The notes under the pieces were generated by a model, which was not told the DNA's origin, did no database searches, and worked only from the letters and a program-made list of their open reading frames with translations. Both the position numbers and the translations under genes were made by a program. Source: JANJTY01 sp038257155 (lineage in GTDB: Bacteria; Pseudomonadota; Gammaproteobacteria; Xanthomonadales; Xanthomonadaceae). Taken from it: 64,000 nucleotides of DNA. The stretch lies in NCBI GenBank assembly GCA_038257155.1, contig JBBSJP010000013.1, positions 1 through 64,000 on the forward strand, in the 5' to 3' direction. Below, piece after piece: positions 8,040 through 17,454 of the stretch. Each line of letters opens with the position of its first letter. The first letter of the stretch is position 1.

Positions 8040-10211
8040 ATGAAACCGACATTGATCAAGCGACTTCGATACGCCCTGGCCGGCTCGCTGGGACTGCTGA
8101 TGGTGTTGAGCAGCGCGGTGCAGGCCGGTTCGCAGGATGTTTCCGGCAGTCTCGGCGAGGCCGGCTTCTACCGATTTGTGGTACCTGAACAGTGGCTGCC
8201 AGGCGACAGCCTGATCCTGTGGAACCATGGCTTTTCCCTGGCTCCGGTGACGGCCGAGCCCTCGCGCAGCGTCGCGCCGGACGAAGAAACCCAGCAGTAC
8301 TGGCTGCAGCGCGGTTATGCACTGGCGGCGGGTAGCTACAGCACGCGCGGATGGGCGATGTTCGATCTGGCGCGCGATCAGCGCGCGCTGCTGGCCCAGT
8401 TTCACGCCCAGATCGGCGAGCCAGGCGAGATCCTGCTGGTGGGCGGGTCGCTGGGTGGGCTGGTGTCGCTCAAGACCGCTGGGACCTTGGTAGCCGACGG
8501 GGAACCGGTGGCGGGCGTATACGCCCTGTGTCCGCCGGTAGCCGGCGCGCGTACCTGGGATCGAGCCTTCGAGTTCAAGCTGGCTTACGACGCGGTCTGC
8601 GCAGGCGTCGGGGGTGGGGAGTTCGAACGTGGCGCCGAACCGCTTTCCTGGCTGATCGACTACGAAGACATCCCCGACGATCTGGGCGACTTTCGTTCAC
8701 CTGGTTCGGCGGACGCCGTGTTGCGCTTCGCGGCGCGCGTCGACCAGTGCACCGGCGTGCTGCGTCCAGAGGTTCTGCGTAGCCCGGATCAGCGGCAGCG
8801 ACTGGCCACCCTCATGTCAGCCTTCGATCTGAGTTCGGAAGACTTTTTTCTGACCAATGTCGGCTACGCGGTGTTTGCACTGGCCGACCTGGTGCGGGCA
8901 CCAGAAAAATTGCACGACCGCAATCCCTTTGACAGCCGACCGGCGTGGCGTACGGAGCTGGGTCAGGCGGTCGAGAGCGTGCAGTTGGATCCACTGGCGC
9001 GCTTCGATCTGCGGCGCGCTTCCAATCCGCGCGGGCCGTGGGGCCAGGCGCGCGTGCTGGTTACCCACACCAGCCGCGACGAGCTGGTGATTCCGGAACA
9101 TCTGTCTGAGCTGCCCAGATTGGGGCTTGCTGAGGATCGACTGGCGAGCGCGCTGGTGCGCGAGGACGCGGTGGGCCACTGCGCCTATTCGCGCGCCGAA
9201 TTTCTCGCCGGCTTCGACAGCCTGCGGCGCTGGATTGATGGCGAAATGCGCCCAGATGCAGACCGGCTCAACGTCCTGTGCGAGCTGAGTAACGCCGCCG
9301 GTGTGGGTGACGACGGACGCTGCGCTTACGAACCCAGCAGTGGGTTGGGAGCGTATGACGCCAAGGTGCGGTCTCCAAACGTGGTCGATGAACTGTCTCA
9401 AACAGCCGGCCTGAGCGGCGTGTGGTGGGATTCGTCGCGCAGCGGGGAGGGCCTGCTGGTGGAAAAGGTCTCGGCCGATCTGGTCGCCGTAACCTGGTTC
9501 ACCTACCCGCCAGTCGGTTCCGATGCCAATGGCGAACAGCGCTGGCTCGGCGGTCTCGGGCGCATTCTGGAGAACGGCATCGAAGTGGATGACATGCGCG
9601 AGTACCGCGGTGCCCGCTTTGGCATGGATTTCGATTCGGCCGAGGTCGAGTCGCTGCCATGGGGTCGCGTTGAACTGGCCGTGGGCCGCTGCGGCGAAAT
9701 GGGGCTGCGCTATGCCGGCCCGAGAGCCTGGGGCAATGGCGAGCAAAGCCTGACGCTTTTCAGCTTCGTGGGAAGCGGGCTCTACGACTGCCTCGGTGTG
9801 GAGCCCAGCCCGCCGCCGCCGCGCAGCGCGTTCGCGCGCTATTCGGGCAGCTGGTATCGCGGGCCTGGCCAAGGTGGCGAAGGCCTGTTCCTGCAGTCGC
9901 AGGATGGCGGCCCCTTGGTCGCGGTCTGGTACACCTATGACGCTGCCGGAAACCCGGTGCATCTGACCGGGGCGGGCCGCGAGGACGCCGGTGGGCTGGT
10001 CTTCGACCTGTCGATCACCGCCGGCGCCCGCTTCGGCGAAGACTTCGATCCGGCCGACGTGGTGCGAACCGCATGGGGCCACATCCGATTGGACTTCGCC
10101 GGTTGCGATGCGGCGCTGATGCAGTATGTCGGTGTTCTGCCTGGCTGGGGCGCCGGTGAAATCGCCTTGCAGCGGCTCACTGTGCCGCAGGAAATGCCGA
10201 ACTGCGAATAA
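8040..10211 (+). CDS. Secreted alpha/beta hydrolase with C-terminal Trp/Gly-rich repeats
   Basis: A 723-residue protein with a signal peptide (cleavage expected after SSAVQA). Residues about 30-400 are an alpha/beta hydrolase: nucleophile motif GGSLGG with Ser near 136, an Asp in TSRDELV near 347 and a His in VGHCAY near 379. The remainder carries two related modules of about 100 residues, near residues 455-560 and 595-700. Each begins with a W(W/Y) pair, then S/GEGL, then a WFTY or WYTY motif. The same module occurs at the end of the metzincin at 34704. The substrate is unknown; an esterase or polymer hydrolase is plausible. The ATG at 8040 starts the signal peptide. Confidence 0.82.
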   Translation: MKPTLIKRLRYALAGSLGLLMVLSSAVQAGSQDVSGSLGEAGFYRFVVPEQWLPGDSLILWNHGFSLAPVTAEPSRSVAPDEETQQYWLQRGYALAAGSYSTRGWAMFDLARDQRALLAQFHAQIGEPGEILLVGGSLGGLVSLKTAGTLVADGEPVAGVYALCPPVAGARTWDRAFEFKLAYDAVCAGVGGGEFERGAEPLSWLIDYEDIPDDLGDFRSPGSADAVLRFAARVDQCTGVLRPEVLRSPDQRQRLATLMSAFDLSSEDFFLTNVGYAVFALADLVRAPEKLHDRNPFDSRPAWRTELGQAVESVQLDPLARFDLRRASNPRGPWGQARVLVTHTSRDELVIPEHLSELPRLGLAEDRLASALVREDAVGHCAYSRAEFLAGFDSLRRWIDGEMRPDADRLNVLCELSNAAGVGDDGRCAYEPSSGLGAYDAKVRSPNVVDELSQTAGLSGVWWDSSRSGEGLLVEKVSADLVAVTWFTYPPVGSDANGEQRWLGGLGRILENGIEVDDMREYRGARFGMDFDSAEVESLPWGRVELAVGRCGEMGLRYAGPRAWGNGEQSLTLFSFVGSGLYDCLGVEPSPPPPRSAFARYSGSWYRGPGQGGEGLFLQSQDGGPLVAVWYTYDAAGNPVHLTGAGREDAGGLVFDLSITAGARFGEDFDPADVVRTAWGHIRLDFAGCDAALMQYVGVLPGWGAGEIALQRLTVPQEMPNCE

Positions 10212-10254
10212 GGCGGCAGCAAGGCGCAGTTTTCCGACCGCGTACACTGGCGCG

Positions 10255-12450
10255 ATGGACGTCTCTCATCTGTTGGATGCGCTGAACCCGGCGCAACGCG
10301 AAGCCGTGACCGCCCCTGCAGGCCATCTGTTGGTATTGGCTGGCGCGGGGTCGGGCAAGACCCGTGTGCTGACCAGCCGCATCGGCTGGCTGACCCAGGT
10401 CGACGGTGTACCGCCCTGGGGCGTGATGGCGGTGACCTTCACCAACAAGGCCGCGCGCGAGATGCGCCATCGCTTGGAGCAGCTGATCGAAGCCGACCCG
10501 AGCGGGCTTTCTGCCGGGCCCAGGACCGGCATGTGGGTCGGCACCTTCCACGGTCTGGCACATCGCCTGCTGCGCCTGCACTGGCAGGAGGCCGGGCTGC
10601 CGGAAACCTTCCAGGTTCTCGATTCAGATGACCAGCTGCGCCTGGTCAAGCGGGTTGTGTCGGATCTGGAACTGGATGAGGCACGCTTTCCGCCCCGCCA
10701 GGCGGTGTGGTGGATCAACGGCAACAAGGACGAGGGCCTGCGCCCCGAGCACCTGCAGCCGAATGGCCCCATCGACCAGACCCTGCAGCGCATCTATGCC
10801 GAATACGAAGTGCGCTGCCGGCGTGCCGGTCTGATCGACTTCGCCGAAATCCTGCTGCGTGCGCACGAACTGTTGCGCGAACACGCTGCCTTGCTGAACC
10901 ACTATCGGCAGCGCTTCGCCCAGCTGCTGGTCGACGAGTTCCAGGACACCAATGCCATCCAGTACGCCTTCATCCGCCTGCTGGCAGGCGATTCCGGGCA
11001 CGTGTTTGTAGTGGGTGACGACGACCAGTCGATCTACGGATGGCGCGGCGCGCGGGTCGAGAACATGCAGCGATTCCTGCGCGATTTCACCGCCGCTCGC
11101 ACCCTGCGCCTGGAGCAGAACTATCGCTCCACCGGCACCATCCTGAAGGCCGCCAACGCGATCATCGCGCACAATCCCGAACGCCTGGGCAAGAACCTCT
11201 GGACCGAGGATGTGGGTGGCGAGCCGATCGAGGTGTTTGCCGCGCACAGCGAAATCGACGAGGCGGAGTTCGTCGCCGGCCGGGTCCAAGCCTGGGTCGC
11301 CGACGGTGGCCGGCATGACGACAACGCCGTGCTGTACCGCTCCAATGCGCAATCCCGGGTGTTCGAAGAAGTGCTGCGCAGGCACGGTATTCCGCATCGG
11401 GTGTATGGCGGCATGCGTTTCTTCGAGCGTGCCGAGATCAAGGATGCGCTGGCCTATATGCGCCTGATCGCATTCCGCGATGACGACAGCGCGTTCGAGC
11501 GCGTGGTCAACACGCCGACCCGCGGCATCGGCGAGCGCACTCTCGACCAGGTCCGCGCCCATGCGCGGCGCGAGGCCGTGCCGCTGTGGCATGCAGCCGC
11601 TCGCGAGGCCACCGGCAATGCGCTTGCGGCGCGTGCGCGCAATGCCTTGCAAGGCTTCATGGACCTGATTGATGCAATGGCGGTCGAGACGACCGATCTG
11701 TCATTGCACGAACGTCTCGACGCGGTACTGGAACGCTCCGGTCTGCGCGCGCATTACGTCGCGGAGTCGCGTGGCGCGCTCGACTCGCGCACCGACAACC
11801 TCGATGAACTGGTGTCGGTGGCCAGTCGCTTCGTGCGCAGCGACGACGAGGAAGAGGCCGGCATGAGCGAGCTGGCCGCGTTCCTCACCTACGCCGCACT
11901 CGAAGCCGGCGAAGGCCAATCCGCTGAAGGCGAAGACGCCGTGCAACTGATGAGCCTGCATTCGGCCAAGGGCCTGGAATTCCCCCAGGTCTTCATGGTC
12001 GGCCTCGAAGAGGGCTTGTTCCCCAGCCAGAAGTCGCTGGAGGAGCGTGGTCGGCTGGAGGAGGAGCGCCGCCTCGCCTATGTCGGCATCACCCGCGCGC
12101 GCCGTCACCTGGTGCTGTGCCATGCCGAATCGCGCCGCATCCACGGCATGGACCGCATCGGCGTGGCCTCGCGCTTCTTGCGTGAACTGCCAGCCGATCT
12201 GCTGCACGAGGTGCGGCCCAAGTTGCAGACGCGGTACCCGGCTTCGATGGGCGCGGCACGGCGACCGATGTTTGCCGAGCCGCAGCTGCCCGGACTGCGC
12301 CTGGGTCAGCGCGTTTCCCATCCCAAGTTTGGCGAAGGCACGGTGATGGACTGCGAAGGATCCGGCACCCATGCGCGAGTGCAGGTCAATTTTGAAGGCG
12401 CTGGACCGAAGTGGCTGGTGCTGGCGTATGCACCGTTGACGGCGGTGTAG
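10255..12450 (+). CDS. uvrD: UvrD-type superfamily 1A DNA helicase
   Basis: A 731-residue 3'-5' helicase. The Walker A motif GAGSGKTR is near residue 30, the Walker B region contains DEFQDTN, and GDDDQSIYGWRGA and QNYRST follow, as in UvrD/Rep. The last 55 residues (FGEGTVMDC, ending in WLVLAYAPL) match the C-terminal segment that in UvrD contacts UvrB and RNA polymerase, which favours UvrD over Rep or PcrA. It works in nucleotide-excision and mismatch repair. Homology starts at MDVSHLLD, so the ATG at 10255 is chosen over the frame's upstream extension, which overlaps the preceding gene. Confidence 0.95.
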   Translation: MDVSHLLDALNPAQREAVTAPAGHLLVLAGAGSGKTRVLTSRIGWLTQVDGVPPWGVMAVTFTNKAAREMRHRLEQLIEADPSGLSAGPRTGMWVGTFHGLAHRLLRLHWQEAGLPETFQVLDSDDQLRLVKRVVSDLELDEARFPPRQAVWWINGNKDEGLRPEHLQPNGPIDQTLQRIYAEYEVRCRRAGLIDFAEILLRAHELLREHAALLNHYRQRFAQLLVDEFQDTNAIQYAFIRLLAGDSGHVFVVGDDDQSIYGWRGARVENMQRFLRDFTAARTLRLEQNYRSTGTILKAANAIIAHNPERLGKNLWTEDVGGEPIEVFAAHSEIDEAEFVAGRVQAWVADGGRHDDNAVLYRSNAQSRVFEEVLRRHGIPHRVYGGMRFFERAEIKDALAYMRLIAFRDDDSAFERVVNTPTRGIGERTLDQVRAHARREAVPLWHAAAREATGNALAARARNALQGFMDLIDAMAVETTDLSLHERLDAVLERSGLRAHYVAESRGALDSRTDNLDELVSVASRFVRSDDEEEAGMSELAAFLTYAALEAGEGQSAEGEDAVQLMSLHSAKGLEFPQVFMVGLEEGLFPSQKSLEERGRLEEERRLAYVGITRARRHLVLCHAESRRIHGMDRIGVASRFLRELPADLLHEVRPKLQTRYPASMGAARRPMFAEPQLPGLRLGQRVSHPKFGEGTVMDCEGSGTHARVQVNFEGAGPKWLVLAYAPLTAV

Positions 12451-12458
12451 CGGGGAAT

Positions 12459-12540
12459 CGGGAACGGGAACGGGGAACGGGGAACGGGGAACGGGGAACG
12501 GGGAACGGGGAACGGGGAACGGGGAACGGGGAACGGGGAA
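12459..12540. repeat. 7-bp tandem repeat (CGGGGAA)n
   Basis: Ten perfect CGGGGAA units (12471-12540) follow two 6-bp CGGGAA variants (12459-12470) and a degenerate unit. The array starts 8 bp after the uvrD stop codon. Its purine-rich strand is the uvrD sense strand. The number of units is likely to vary between strains through slippage. Confidence 0.95.
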
Positions 12541-12663
12541 CACAGCGTGTTGCGCCCTCACACTCCGTTGGATCGCGATTCGCACAGCACTGGACTTTGA
12601 CCGCGTTTGACGTATTAGGTGCGCCTTTGCGCACGACCAATCGCTCTCAGGATCCAGGCGCCC

Positions 12664-12696
12664 AAAAAAGAAGGGCGAATCTTGCGATTCGCCCTT
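12664..12696 (-). terminator. Rho-independent terminator of the Ser/Thr kinase gene
   Basis: An 11-bp perfect stem (AAGGGCGAATC / GATTCGCCCTT) closes a 4-nt loop. On the minus strand a run of six U follows directly. It lies 22 bp past the kinase stop codon. Confidence 0.9.
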
Positions 12697-12717
12697 CGCT
12701 CTTGCCATTGAATGCGA

Positions 12718-14751
12718 TCAGCCGCGGCCGCGTGGCCTGAAAGGACGCAGCACCCGCAGCAGGGGCAACAACTCGCCCTCCATCGCCTCGTTCGCCTTGA
12801 AGTCGGCATTGAGCGCGGCGAACTCGACCTTCTTGCGGAAGCCGGGGCCCAGCGGGCGCTTTTCGCTCACCGAGTAGGCGCGCGTGCCCAGATAGGCCGA
12901 GTACATGGTCGAGCTGCGCCCGTAGTACTGCAGTTCCTGCGAGCCGATCGGCTCGGCGCGCACCACCAGGACCACTTCGGCGGCGTTTCGACGCGCCAGG
13001 GTATCGAGCAGGCCGGCAACATCCTCGTTGGCGATGTGGCCGGAAATGCCGCTGATCACGCTGGCGTCGAGCAGGTCGAAACCATCTTCCGACAGGGCCT
13101 GCTCGATGCGTTGCGCGGCCGGCGTGGTGATGGCGTTGTCGCCCATTGCCACCACCAGAATGCGCGGATTGCGCGGTACAGCAGGCTTCGGCGGTTCGCG
13201 CGAGGCGAGCCGGGTTGGCGTCGACTTCGTTGTTGATACGGACTCGGCAACCTGCGCTGCCGGAACCGCCGGCGACTCTGCCGGCGTCTGATTGCTAGCG
13301 CTGGCGAGTGCGCTGCTGGTGGTCGCAACGCTACCGCTCTCAACCGCAAGTGAGCTGGCCGACGGCGCGGATGCGTTGCTGCCGTCGGGCTGGACCTGGC
13401 TGCTTGCCGGCGAAGCGGCATCGGCCGTCGTCTGGATCGCATTGCCCGAGTCAGTCGCCTGGGCAGGCGCCGTGCCGGACTGCACCAGGCCGTCAGGCTG
13501 CACCTGCGAACCATCCAGCGTGCCCGCGCTGCTTGCCGGTACCGGGTTGGTCACCTTGCCGGCGACGAATCCGTCGCGGTAGCCGCCCACGAAACCGGTC
13601 AGGTAGTCGCGGAACGCGAAGGCGCTGCCGCCCATCAGGATCAGCAGTGCAGCGGCGATCGCGACAGGAACCTTCCATCCGCCGGTCTTTGCAGGGCGCT
13701 CCAATACCGACGCGCGCTGTGGTCCGGTACCCGGCCTGGTCGCGCCGTCGATCGGTGCCGCAGCGGGAGACGCAGACGTAGCAGGTTCCGGCACGGGCGT
13801 CGGCTTGCGCGTGCCCACTTCCGGCGGCGGTGTCGGTGCGCGAGCCTGCGCTGCCGGGGTCGGCGCACCGATCACAGTGGCGGCGCTGGCCGGCGGTGGG
13901 GCGCCGATACGCACGCTCAATGGCCCGCCCTTTGCCACATCGGGCTGCGCCGACAGCGCAGCGGCAAGATCGTGGCAACTCTGGAAGCGGTCGGCCGGGT
14001 CCTTGGCCACCATGCGGCTCAGGATCGCGAAGGTCTGTGCGTCGACTTCGCTGTTCAGTTCGCGGATGTCGGGAATGTCAGCCTTGACCACTTCCAGCAT
14101 CAGGCCCAAGGGGCTCTCGTCGGAAAAGGGCATGCCGCCGCTCAGCATCTCGAACAGCACGATGCCGAGGGAAAAGATGTCTGAACGTTGGTCAATGGGC
14201 TTGGCCAGGCAGACCTCGGGCGAAAGATAGCCGGGCGTGCCGACGAACTCGCCGGTCGAGGTGAGCTTCTTGGAGATGTCCTGGGTCGCCAGGGCGATAC
14301 CGAAGTCGGCGATCTTGACCCGACCCTTGGGGGTCAGCATCAGATTGCCTGGCTTGATATCGCGATGCACGACGCCGCGATCATGCGCGGTGGCAAGCCC
14401 CTGCGCCGTCTGATGGATGATCTTCAGGGCGTCGGCAACCTTCAGCTTGCCTTCGCGCCGCAGTACCTGCGAGAGCGATTCGCCTTCGACAAACTCCATC
14501 ACGAAGAAGGGCTGACCGTTCTCCTGTCCGATGAAGTAGATCTGGATGATGTGCGGATCGTTGAGCGAGGCCATCGAGCGCGCTTCGCGCAGGAAGCGCT
14601 CGACCAGGCTCGGGTCGCCGGCCAGCGAAGGCGACAGCTCCTTGATGGCGACATGGCGGTTGAGCGCCGGCTCGTAGCCCTTGTAGACCACGCCCATTCC
14701 GCCGCGGCCAAGTTCCGAGACGATTTCGTAATGACCCAGCTGTGTTTTCAT
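12718..14751 (-). CDS. Transmembrane serine/threonine protein kinase
   Basis: A 677-residue Hanks-type kinase. Residues about 5-265 form the kinase domain: glycine loop GRGGMGVVYKG, VAIKE lysine, HRDIKPGN catalytic loop near 127, DFG and a later SPE-type motif. A Pro/Ala-rich segment leads to one membrane helix near 360. A Ser/Ala/Pro-rich stretch with the motif SQVQPDG twice and a folded C-terminal domain of about 150 residues follow, outside the cytoplasm. That domain is not PASTA; its pattern (VVAMGDN, then a QALSEDGFDLLD stretch) recalls CsgG/FlgT-like periplasmic domains, but this is only an impression. The ATG at 14751 has a GGGAGG site; an upstream ATG at 14787 does not. Confidence 0.88.
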   Translation of the reverse strand: MKTQLGHYEIVSELGRGGMGVVYKGYEPALNRHVAIKELSPSLAGDPSLVERFLREARSMASLNDPHIIQIYFIGQENGQPFFVMEFVEGESLSQVLRREGKLKVADALKIIHQTAQGLATAHDRGVVHRDIKPGNLMLTPKGRVKIADFGIALATQDISKKLTSTGEFVGTPGYLSPEVCLAKPIDQRSDIFSLGIVLFEMLSGGMPFSDESPLGLMLEVVKADIPDIRELNSEVDAQTFAILSRMVAKDPADRFQSCHDLAAALSAQPDVAKGGPLSVRIGAPPPASAATVIGAPTPAAQARAPTPPPEVGTRKPTPVPEPATSASPAAAPIDGATRPGTGPQRASVLERPAKTGGWKVPVAIAAALLILMGGSAFAFRDYLTGFVGGYRDGFVAGKVTNPVPASSAGTLDGSQVQPDGLVQSGTAPAQATDSGNAIQTTADAASPASSQVQPDGSNASAPSASSLAVESGSVATTSSALASASNQTPAESPAVPAAQVAESVSTTKSTPTRLASREPPKPAVPRNPRILVVAMGDNAITTPAAQRIEQALSEDGFDLLDASVISGISGHIANEDVAGLLDTLARRNAAEVVLVVRAEPIGSQELQYYGRSSTMYSAYLGTRAYSVSEKRPLGPGFRKKVEFAALNADFKANEAMEGELLPLLRVLRPFRPRGRG

Positions 14752-15038
14752 GGTCGCCTCCCGCGGCGACGAAGTGTGCTCGCTCATGGTACCACCGGCC
14801 CTGCCTGTCGCCCCGTCCGATGCGGGGGGCTACTTAAGGGGTAACGCGCCGGCGCGAGCGCTGGCGACACCCGGGCCACCCTTCATTCAGCGGGGATTGT
14901 GCCTGGAAGGGTCGGAACTGATCTGTCCCGGGTGTTGTGGCCCGCGGAAGCGCCAGCAATGCCAGGGGCCGACAAGGTTCATGAGGACGGTTGCCCCGCT
15001 CGGAACCTCGTTTTTCGAGGTCGGTTCGGTAGCAGCGC

Positions 15039-16877
15039 TCAATCCGAAGCCTGGCGAACACTGAATACTTCAAGCGCAGCCAGGTTCAGGCTCTCCAGCT
15101 CCAGCAGGAGCGCGTAGTCGCCGTCACACGGGAAATAGGTCGACGCACCGGTGGCGAGCAGGGGACTGACGCTGCCGGAGGGAGTTGCACCTCGGATCGT
15201 GGAGTGATTGAGGCCCGGCATCAGGTTATTGACCACGACGACCAGGCCAGCCCGGCATTCGACGCGGACGGGCAACGTCTTTGTCCCCGTTTCTGCATGC
15301 TTTCGATACTCCCAAACGGCGTACTCGGGATCGGCAGTTGCGGCAAGGCCGGAACTGGGCACAACCACCTGCTCGGCCTGGAGCAGGGCAAATCCGGCAA
15401 GCGGGTGCGTCGATGGAATTCCCAATTGCCCGGCATGGGCGAGTGGGATCCCGACTGTCCTGAGCTTCCTGTCGGCACCGCCCAGGGAGGGGCGCTCATC
15501 CGGTCTGCACTCGCTCTCCAGCGCCAGGGATCGCGACCAGGCAAACGCGCTCGCCAACTCGCCGTGAATCGATGCGGACGGCGAACACAGGCTGCGGGCG
15601 ACAGTCTGGTGATCCTTCGCCGCCAGCCAGAAGCGCACCCAGCCATCATCGCGCAACGGAGCGCGAACATCGGACATCGCCTGTCCCGGGAATGGACGGG
15701 ACGTGCCGGTGCTCACGTCGTAGTGCCGAACCTCCAGCACCCACAACTGCAGGCAGGCTCCAAGGGTCACTGCCAGCCAGGCAACGGCGGCGAGGGCCCT
15801 GCCATTGCCGAGCAAGTGAACGATGCCGTGGCAGGCGGTCCAGGCTGCCAGAGGAAACACCGCGAAAAGCATGTAAACCGGCACATCGGGGCGCAGCACC
15901 ACCGCGCCCCAAAGTGCCGCCGCCGCTTGCAGGCTCAGCAGCAGTGCGATGACGGAACGCCTGAGCACGGCGCCAGCGGTGCCGATCACGGCGAGCACCG
16001 CCAGAGCGCCACCGAGCGCACTCAAGGGCCAGTGCATCCAGGGGGCGCGGATCAGGAACTCTGCCACCAGACTTGGCCAACCGGTGATCGTGCTGTAGAG
16101 CACGCTGGGAACACTGCTGCTCCGCGTCAGGAATCCGCCCCCGGCGAGAAACTCGCTGGTCGTCGCCAGCTGTGGCCACTGACTCATCGATTCGGCCACC
16201 AGCATCGGCAACCAGGGAACAGAGAACGCAAGAATGCCGACCGCGGCCACACGCCATGTGCCAATGCATCGGGCAGCGTGGTAGCTCGCCATCAGGGCGA
16301 GGGGCGCCGCAAACACCGCGGTGGGATGGGCATGCATGGCGAGCGCGAGTACGAACCACGCCGACGCAATCGATCTCAAGGACGATTGAGAGAGCGAAAT
16401 GGTGGAGGCGAGCAGGCTGGCCAGTACCGCGGCCTCGATCACCGAGGTGTGCACAATCACCATTTCGCCGACCGAAGCCCAGCCTGGAATGGACACGATG
16501 CCGGCCAGCAACAGCCCGCCGGTACTTCCGTGCCAGCGTCGTCCAAGCAGGTAGGCAAGCGGCACCTTGGCGGCGGCGAGCGCACCAACCCACAACGACA
16601 GCGCTGTGACCGAGCCGCCAAGCAGGAGTGGAATGGCCAGGGCGTAAAACCAGACGGGCCCCAGGTACCACAGACGATAGATGGACGGCCCGCGCATCGG
16701 CAGATCGAGTCCTTGCGCGATCACCCAGGCATTGGCGATATCGCGTCCGGAATCGATCACGAGCAGAGCCAGCGGGAGCGCTGCGACATGCGAAGCGGTC
16801 AGCACCAGCAGCGCCACAAGAACTGGAATGCCGGGCCAACGCGGCTGCGGCGTTGTGAGTGGTAGCGGCCAGTTCAT
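15039..16877 (-). CDS. Polytopic membrane protein, GT-C glycosyltransferase-like
   Basis: A 612-residue protein with about ten hydrophobic helices in the first 400 residues and a soluble C-terminal region of about 190 residues. The first extracytoplasmic loop carries an acidic DSGRD motif about 25 residues after the first helix. That is where GT-C enzymes such as ArnT/PMT types have catalytic acids, so a lipid-linked sugar transferase is possible, but no full family signature is recognised. Start chosen at MNWPLPL (16877); the frame is open 30 codons further without a ribosome site. The nearest neighbour on the same strand is the Ser/Thr kinase, 287 bp downstream. Confidence 0.6.
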   Translation of the reverse strand: MNWPLPLTTPQPRWPGIPVLVALLVLTASHVAALPLALLVIDSGRDIANAWVIAQGLDLPMRGPSIYRLWYLGPVWFYALAIPLLLGGSVTALSLWVGALAAAKVPLAYLLGRRWHGSTGGLLLAGIVSIPGWASVGEMVIVHTSVIEAAVLASLLASTISLSQSSLRSIASAWFVLALAMHAHPTAVFAAPLALMASYHAARCIGTWRVAAVGILAFSVPWLPMLVAESMSQWPQLATTSEFLAGGGFLTRSSSVPSVLYSTITGWPSLVAEFLIRAPWMHWPLSALGGALAVLAVIGTAGAVLRRSVIALLLSLQAAAALWGAVVLRPDVPVYMLFAVFPLAAWTACHGIVHLLGNGRALAAVAWLAVTLGACLQLWVLEVRHYDVSTGTSRPFPGQAMSDVRAPLRDDGWVRFWLAAKDHQTVARSLCSPSASIHGELASAFAWSRSLALESECRPDERPSLGGADRKLRTVGIPLAHAGQLGIPSTHPLAGFALLQAEQVVVPSSGLAATADPEYAVWEYRKHAETGTKTLPVRVECRAGLVVVVNNLMPGLNHSTIRGATPSGSVSPLLATGASTYFPCDGDYALLLELESLNLAALEVFSVRQASD

Positions 16878-17454
16878 GGGATCTCGGGGAGAGGAAAGAT
16901 TTGGAAAGGCTTGACGCTTGCGCGCGCTACCGCAATCACCTTGGTGTTGTCGCAGAAGCCGCAGCATCCAGCAAGCTCAGCGCATTCCGTGGCTATCCAA
17001 GCAACTCCCCGCATTGTGACCCCTGGAGTGGTTTGTGGTTCGGGCCGTGGGTCGGAGTGCGCGGCCGGTCAGAACCGTCTGGCAGCGGATGCGGGCTAAC
17101 CCGCATTTCTCACACCGGCGCACGAAGATGCCCCGCACCTCAAACCCGTATTGCGAATGCGAGGCTCAAGGTCCCCAACGAACCGTTCGGCTGCATCTTC
17201 GCGCTTCGCGGCCCTCGCGCCGGCCTCGCGGCGCCTGGCTTGCTCCTACGGCGGGCAGCCCTGCCCGCCGCCCTTCGGGCCTGCTGTCGCAGTTCGCTCG
17301 CGCTCCCGGCGCTCGCAGTCAGTTGGCCTGTAGCTACGGCTACAGGCCGCCCTCCGGAGCGGCGCCAGTCACCACGGTTCCGGCGCGATCATCCGCGACC
17401 GGTGTGAGAAATGCGGGCTAAACTTGCCAGCCTTCGGGAACGGGAAAGTGAATC
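16878..17454. other. 577-bp intergenic region containing an IR-bounded element
   Basis: Lies between the divergent starts of the polytopic membrane protein and the TRAP receptor, so both promoters should lie here. The element at 17097-17420 fills most of it. The remaining 16878-17096 has no credible gene; open frames seen there lack start signals and run through the element. Confidence 0.6.
17097..17420. mobile_element. 324-bp element with 22-bp terminal inverted repeats
   Basis: The ends (17097-17118 and 17399-17420) are 22-bp reverse complements with one mismatch, starting TAACCCGCAT. The inside holds further palindromes: a 9-bp stem at 17250-17269 and a 10-bp stem with a TACG loop at 17325-17348. 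No transposase is encoded. A second element with the same outer TAACCCGCAT termini lies at 20848-21049, which points to a non-autonomous (MITE-like) family. No target-site duplication is evident. Its right end is 34 bp before the TRAP receptor start. Confidence 0.75.

Noticed and set aside
12459..12540. CRISPR array
   Set aside because: The unit is 7 bp with no spacers; it is a simple tandem repeat.
15204..16865. A 553-codon frame antisense to the polytopic membrane protein
   Set aside because: Composition is Gln/Arg/His-rich without motifs, while the opposite frame encodes regular membrane helices.
17097..17420. Protein-coding frames inside the IR element
   Set aside because: They are short, Arg/Ala/Ser-rich and cross the palindromes; no transposase motif is present.
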